This document shows, piece after piece, positions 58,244 to 64,000 of a stretch of 64,000 bases of DNA. The DNA is taken from the NCBI RefSeq assembly GCF_963583255.1, contig NC_084816.1:16169100-16233099 (forward strand), read 5' to 3'. Origin of the DNA: Pyrus communis. Lineage: Eukaryota; Streptophyta; Magnoliopsida; Rosales; Rosaceae. The notes beneath the pieces are model-generated. The model was given only the letters and a program-made list of their open reading frames with translations, was not told where the DNA came from and ran no database searches. Within the stretch, counting starts at the first letter, position 1; every line of letters begins with the position of its first letter. The position numbers and the translations under genes are program-made.

Positions 58244-61200
58244 ATGTTGTCGATGATACACTGCTTGTGTTATATCTATATGATGATTATGGCTAATTAC
58301 TTTACTGCAGGTGCATTAGCAATAGCTCATACCAATTTCAACACAGATCAGTCTGCGCTTCTTGCTCTCAAAGCTCACATCACTAGTGACCCTCAAAACA
58401 TCTTGACCGCCAACTGGTCCTCTACCTCCAATTCCAACATTTGCAACTGGATTGGCGTTACCTGCGGTGCTCGCCACCAGAGAGTCACGGCCTTAAATCT
58501 CTCGCACATGGGTCTTGTCGGAGTTATTCCTCCGCATCTTGGCAACCTCTCATTTCTCGTTGATTTGTACCTTAAGAATAATTTTTTTAATGGTCCCCTA
58601 CCCCAAGAATTGTCTCGTTTGCACCGGTTGAAGGGGATTAACTTTCAATACAACAACTTCACGGGAACCATTCCTTCGTGGTTTGGGTCCTTCGCTACAC
58701 TTCAAAAGATCGGATTGGACGGTAATGGCTTCTCTGGTTTCATACCCGCTGCTATCTTCAACTTATCTGCACTCGAAATAATTGGTTTGAGCATGAACCA
58801 ACTATCAGGTACGTACGTACCACCATTACCAACCACCTAGGAATATAAATTAATGTTGCTTGCTTCATGATTACATTTTAACGTCTTTGTTTCATTTTAA
58901 CATCTATATATAAGATGTCTAACAATCATCTCATTTTTTTTTCTTTCTTTCTTGTTGGAATGGATGCACATATTTAACAGGTAGCATACCCAGAGAAATA
59001 GGCAACTTAACAATGCTGAAGGGCATATACATTGACGACAACAAGTTCAAAGGTATAGTGTATGGCTTAGGTTTTGTTACATGTATACTCGCAAATGTCC
59101 AGTGTGTGAATAATTTCATTTCATTTTGTTTTTTTTTTTTTTTTTTTACTATGAAGTGTGATTAGTTTTTAAAATTCTAAAAAAATAAATCAATTATAAA
59201 AATTGAGACAATGATGAGCAGTTTCTTCTAAAGTAAGCATGTTTTTTATTTACTATTTTATTTTATTTTTAAATTTTAAAAAGGGCATGCTATGGTGACC
59301 TGGCTGTGAGGTTGCCGTAAATAACAAAAAAATGTATGTTCATGTAATTACTAAATTGCCCATATATTTTTTATGTTTGTGCAATTTTGGTGTGAGGTTA
59401 AAATTGTAATTGCATGTAGTTTTGGTTCAGAGCAGAGTTCTATGAATAGGTACTAGGTAGTTTAGATACGAGCCCCTTTTTAGCAGGGATATCGTCCCAC
59501 TTTAGAGAAAAATGAAAAATTGTAATTGCATGTATATTTACTGTGTAAGACCATCGTATTCTGGAGCAAAAAGAGAACCTATATAGTGAGTACATGGTCC
59601 TTATAATGTTATCCCACTTTTGCTACGGTAGAATGGGATTCCCAGTAAGAAGCAACTCCTATATATGTTTACATGATTTTAACAATATATACGAATTGAT
59701 TTATAGAACTTCCAAACGAGATGGGCAGTTTAGATCAGTTGGAGGTGTTGCATGCGGAGTCTAATGCCCTAAAAGGCTCTGCTCTTGTGCCTGTCCTCAA
59801 CATATCTTCTTTGACTACTTTGGATCTATACGGAAACAACATGAGTGGCAGCCTTCCGGACAATATATGTGAGCATCTTCCGAGTATTCAAGAGTTTCAT
59901 TTGGGTAAAAACCAGTTTGACGGTCTGATTCCCTCCAAACTGTGGCAATGCAAGGAGCTTCGTGTATTGGTATTAGAGGTTAACAATTTTCGTGGAAGCG
60001 TACCCAAAAGTATTGGCAATTTGACCTACTTAACCGAGATTTATCTTGCTGACAATAATTTAACAGGTAGTAAATTTAAGACTATTTGATAATCATTTCG
60101 TTTTTAATTTTTAGTTAAACTGAAATTAAAAATTTAATGCAAACGTGTTGAAATTGTGACAGGTACAATACCAGATGAGATTGGTGATCTTTCGCAGTTA
60201 CAGATTTTGGCACTGAATGAAAATAATCTCAATGGCGTCATCCCATCCAAACTCTTCAATCTCTCCATGATAAGAGTAATAGGGCTTTCTTTTAATCAGC
60301 TCTCAGGTAGCCTCCCAGCAAACATTGGTCTTACCTTTCCAAACCTAGAAATGCTTAATGTAGCCGAAAATAACCTTGTGCCCGGACCACTCCCTAACCT
60401 CTCCAATGCTTCCAAGCTCAAGGTGCTAGACATGAACACAAACTCATTTACTGGGTTTCTTCCTAGCACGCTATGTTCCTTGAAAAACCTCATTTTTCTT
60501 GGCTTGTTCTCGAATAGTTTGACAATTGATGCTTCTACTCCACAAGCAGCAAGCACTCTCTCTTGCTTGTTTAATCTTAGAAATTTGATATACTTAGACT
60601 TGGGAGCCAATCCACTTAACACCACGATTCCAGCTTCTCGTGGGAATCTCTCTACATCACTCCGATATGTTGACATAAGCAGTTCCAACATCAGGGGTAA
60701 CATTCCAATTGATATTGGCAACTTGAGCAGCTTGATAATATTAAGCCTGCCAAACAATCAGTTGAGTGGAGCAATTCCAGGTTCAATTCAAAGGCTACAA
60801 AATCTCCAAGGTTTGTATTTGTACAATAACGAACTACGAGGACATATCCCGTATGAACTCTGTCAACTAAACAATCTAGCCGATCTAAATTTGGGTGGTA
60901 ATCGGCTCTTTGGTTCTATTCCTTCCTGCTTGGGTACTTTGGTAGTAGCTCTAAGATATTTATCGTTAGGGTCCAATTTGTTAACTTCAAAAATACCATC
61001 TTCCTTGTGGGAACTCAAGTATATATTGCACCTAAACTTGTCTTCCAATTCTCTGGTTGGACCACTCTCAGAAGACCTCGGAAAGTTGAGAGATTTGGTG
61101 GATATGGATTTATCAAATAACCATTTCTCTGGAATCATTCCCGATAGCATTGGTGGTCTTCAAAATATGATTAATTTGTCCTTGGCAAACAATTATTTAG

Positions 61201-62630
61201 AAGGCCCAATTCCCAGTTCATTTAAAACCTTGCTAAGCCTAGAATTCTTGGATTTGTCCAAAAATAATCTATCTGGAGTGATCCCAAAATCATTGGAAGC
61301 ACTCTTGTATCTCAAGCATCTGAATTTGTCTTTCAACAAACTCCAAGGAGAAATTCCAACTGGCGGGCCTTTCGGAAACTTCTCTGCTGATTCATTTATA
61401 TCAAACGGCGCACTCTGCGGTGCTTCCCGACTCCGTGTTCCACTGTGCAAAAATAGAACAAAAGTTAAGCCAAATTGGAGGAAAGCAAAATATATCATCT
61501 CAGGGGTCATATCAGTGATACTCCTAGCGGCTGCTACATTGATTCTGATACTATGCAAGAAAAGGAATGTCGAAATTGTTAGAGAAACTGCCTCGCTACA
61601 TCAAGTTCTTTGGAGACGAGTTTCGCGCCTAGAACTTGTAAGGGCAACAAATGGATTTCATGAAAGTAACTTGCTAGGCACGGGGGGTTTTGGCTCAGTC
61701 TACAGAGGAACACTTTCAGACGGGATAGATATCGCCGTCAAGGTTTTCAATTTACAGCTAGAAGGGGCATTCAAGAGTTTTGATAGGGAATGTGAAATGC
61801 TAAGCAATATTCGTCACCGGAATCTTATTAAAATCATAAGTTGCTGCGATGAACTTGATTTCAAAGCCCTGATACTTCAATTGATGCCTAATGGAAGCCT
61901 CAAAAAGTGGTTGTATTCTCCAAACCACTCCATGAATATCCTGCAGAGGCTAGACATAATGAAAGATGTTGCATTGGCACTAGAATATCTTCATCATGGT
62001 TACTCGATACCTATCGTTCATTGTGATGTGAAACCAAGCAATATACTACTAGATGATGATATGGTTGCACATGTTGCTGATTTTGGCATTGCAAGACTCA
62101 TCGGCTGTGGAGATTTGATGACAGAAACCATGACCCTAGCCACAGTTGGCTATATGGCTCCAGGTGATGTATTTTCTCAATTTTGTATATGTTGGTCGTA
62201 TTAGGAGTTATAATTATCTTTTTATCATATATAACTAAATTCACATACAAACTTTGCAGAGTTTGGGATGGAAGGAAGCATTTCGACAAGAGGGGATGTG
62301 TATAGTTTTGGTATTGTACTCATGGAGACATTCACAAAAAGGAAGCCAACAGACGAGATGTTTGTCGGGGAAATGGATTTAAAGCAATGGATTGCAGATT
62401 CATTATTTCCAGATGCTACAATAGGTGAAGTTGTGGATGTCGATATACTTGGGGTGGAAGAAGATGGTGATTTCGTGAGCAGGAGGGATTGCTTATCATC
62501 CGTTATGAGATTAGCTTTAGCTTGCTCTGCAGCATTGCCGGGAGAGAGGATTAACATGAAAGATGCCGCAATCACACTCACCAAAATCAAGACTAAGTAT
62601 TTGAAGGACTGTGGAGGAGTGAACTCTTAG
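58244..62630 (+). CDS. LRR receptor-like kinase, subfamily XII, copy C (intact, 5 exons)
   Basis: Exons 58244-58808, 58981-59052, 59707-60066, 60163-62163 and 62260-62630 join in phase to 3369 nt (1122 aa), with the same exon lengths as copy B. Intron 2 is longer (654 bp against 265). Start chosen at MLSMIHCLCYIY because it is the ATG shared with B; in-frame upstream ATGs exist at 58196 and 58121. Signal peptide, LRRNT (DQSALLALKAHITSDP, CNWIGVTC), LRR array, transmembrane VISVILLAAATLILIL, then a kinase with a complete P-loop GTGGFGSVYRG, AVKVF, HCDVKPSN, DFGIARL and MAPEFG. Non-RD, so probably an immune receptor at the plasma membrane. Ligand unknown. Confidence 0.95.
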
Positions 62631-63119
62631 TTCTTTTTGTTCTCTATATTTTCGGATCCATTTTCTTATTGTTGTTTTCAATTTGCAAAGACTACATTAT
62701 TTTCTTATAGTGACGGATATGAGAATATGACGATATTCCTAAAATTGAAATGTAGTACCTGGATTTGTCCATGCAATGAGACCAGTAGTACCAAAATTGC
62801 AATTCCAATTATTCTTCCCATATTTGGTAGTAAAGCATTCAATTTCTACGGCCAACCAAATCCATTTCAAAAAAATTACACTTCCAGATTAAGAATGCCT
62901 GTCATGGGAACACAAAGTTATTTCAGTAACATATCAGGAAGTTACAAACTTCTACACATGCCCTTGACAAAAAATTATAGGGCAGTGAGGCTGCTCCTCT
63001 AGGTAGTTCAATAAACTTACTGGTAAGTTGGGTTTTTTGGCTGCTACCAATTTGTGCTCATCTTTTTAACAAAAGGAACAAGTTACTCCAATTTTTAGCC
63101 CTAAAGATCTTATCATTCA

Positions 63120-64000
63120 TCCTTAAAATTTAGAATCTTACGGAACATGCAAAGCAGCACCATGACGAGACAAAAGTGGACCAATAGGATCATAACCATC
63201 TCAAGTAGCAGTGTTGTAGTATCCTGTTGTAAGTTCAGCAGGGGGTGTTATCGCCTCATACCACGAATATATTCCACCAATTTTAGTTGCCAATACAATT
63301 GAGGTTTGCTTGTTTTCTTGATATTTCTTCAGAATGTTAGCTGCCTTTGCAAGAATATCATCTGCATGATGGAGCAACCTACCACTGTACCATTCCTACA
63401 ACGAATCAAGCCACTGTTAGATCTCCTAAGCTCCACAGTGTTTTCCAATAAGTTTAATCATGTTATGCCAAGTATTGCATGACAAAGAACCATAACATAA
63501 TTTAATTTTCCACTTATACTCCACAATTATCCGTAGTTTACTAACCAGTACACCTATGATGATTTATTTTTCCTCTCTAGAAGATAAGCATCAATGCATT
63601 TTCTTATTAATCAAATTGCATTAACTTAGTGCAGTTTCTTAAAAACCCTTTCCCTTGTCATGACTTCATTTTAAATCATTAAAACATATCTAGTTTGTAA
63701 TCATGTTGCGTAAGAGTAGTTAAGACTTAAGTAGCAAACAGTCTGCAAGTACAACCCCTAGAAGCAAATAGAGTTGGTTACAAGAAAAGTTCCAGTAAAG
63801 ATTGAAAATATATATTGCAGGCCCATATTGTTTACATGCACCTACACAGAAATGTTGCATGGCTAAAGAAACACAACTTCAATTCAGTGTTTGCATTTTA
63901 TTCTAAGTGATAGTTCGAGGATGAAATGTGCATGAACAGAACGATAAAAGCAATTATGTCATACAAGTTACACCAGGCTTTAGCTATGCAAAAAAATTTC
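63120..64000 (-). pseudogene. BAM9: Inactive beta-amylase 9-like gene, 3' part, copy C
   Basis: On minus, about 63395-63225 reads KAANILKKYQENKQTSIVLA, KIGGIYSWYEAITPPAELTT and GYYNTAT, and 63215-63135 reads DGYDPIGPLLSRHGAALHVP. TGA replaces Arg between them (GYYNTAT*DGYDP). Compared with B this copy keeps IYSWYE and the Asn of YQENK. More 5' exons should lie beyond the window. 63420-64000 parallels 34690-35240, non-coding in this part. The gene faces the receptor kinase tail to tail, about 500 bp apart. Confidence 0.85.

Larger units (their letters stand above)
47612..64000 (+). repeat. Segmental duplication, block C
   Basis: Collinear with block B from 20166 on. It carries four insertions that B lacks (51076, 51341, about 53012 and 56408) and lacks the 1342-bp element at 20681 and the sequence 33115-34415. 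It continues past the window end, which corresponds to about 35240 in B. Confidence 0.9.

Noticed and set aside
1..64000. CRISPR arrays, operons, bacterial or phage systems
   Set aside because: No spaced identical repeats, no bacterial gene organisation; introns and plant transposons throughout.

Overview
The window is plant nuclear DNA: GT-AG introns, an LRR receptor kinase with plant-type architecture, a plastid ycf2 insertion and several plant transposon families. A Cassandra TRIM element and a small MITE of a type I recall from apple promoters suggest Rosaceae, probably Malus or Pyrus. The genus is a recognition-based inference, not a demonstrated fact. Only two protein genes look intact. 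Both are five-exon LRR receptor-like kinases of subfamily XII (Xa21/EFR-like, non-RD kinase): 28606-32608 and 58244-62630. Each gives a 3369-nt CDS (1122 aa) with identical exon lengths.

The backbone is a large segmental duplication. Block B (about 20166-35240) and block C (about 47612 to the window end) share the same order: a coiled-coil gene fragment, a short membrane-anchor fragment (GT14-like), a copper P1B-ATPase (HMA5-like) remnant, the intact receptor kinase, and then an antisense remnant of an inactive beta-amylase 9-like gene. A third, older and badly rearranged copy (A, about 9102-13255) keeps one ATPase exon, a kinase piece and an LRR piece, with the LRR piece moved downstream of the kinase. 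B and C share a 2-nt deletion in the ATPase that A lacks, so the B/C split is the more recent one.

Transposons account for most differences between copies. 1-9102 is a Ty1/copia element ending inside the copy-A ATPase intron. Its RNase H region is itself split by a 7.5-kb minus-strand LTR element (1127-8621) that has gag and protease but no reverse transcriptase or integrase. 9.8-20 kb holds repeats, a ycf2 plastid insertion and single exons of ARF and beta-galactosidase genes. Block B carries a 1.3-kb Tourist/Harbinger-type insertion and a MULE-like MITE, and its beta-amylase remnant is split by a hAT-type MITE with an 8-bp target duplication. Between B and C lie a LINE tail, a CACTA terminus, a DEAD-box exon, a complete-ended PIF/Harbinger element (41011-45517, TTA target duplication, two broken ORFs) and a complete Cassandra (46575-47214, TGATA target duplication) nested in a long-TIR MITE. 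Block C alone carries a MULE-like MITE, two solo LTRs and a Helitron-like 3' end next to a beta-amylase exon.

I see no operon, CRISPR array, tRNA or rRNA gene. Working functions are limited to the two receptor kinases, which probably act in pathogen perception at the plasma membrane. The rest is decayed genes and mobile DNA. Many internal stops fit C-to-T or G-to-A change (CAA to TAA, CGA to TGA, TGG to TAG/TGA), as expected of long-methylated transposon and pseudogene DNA.
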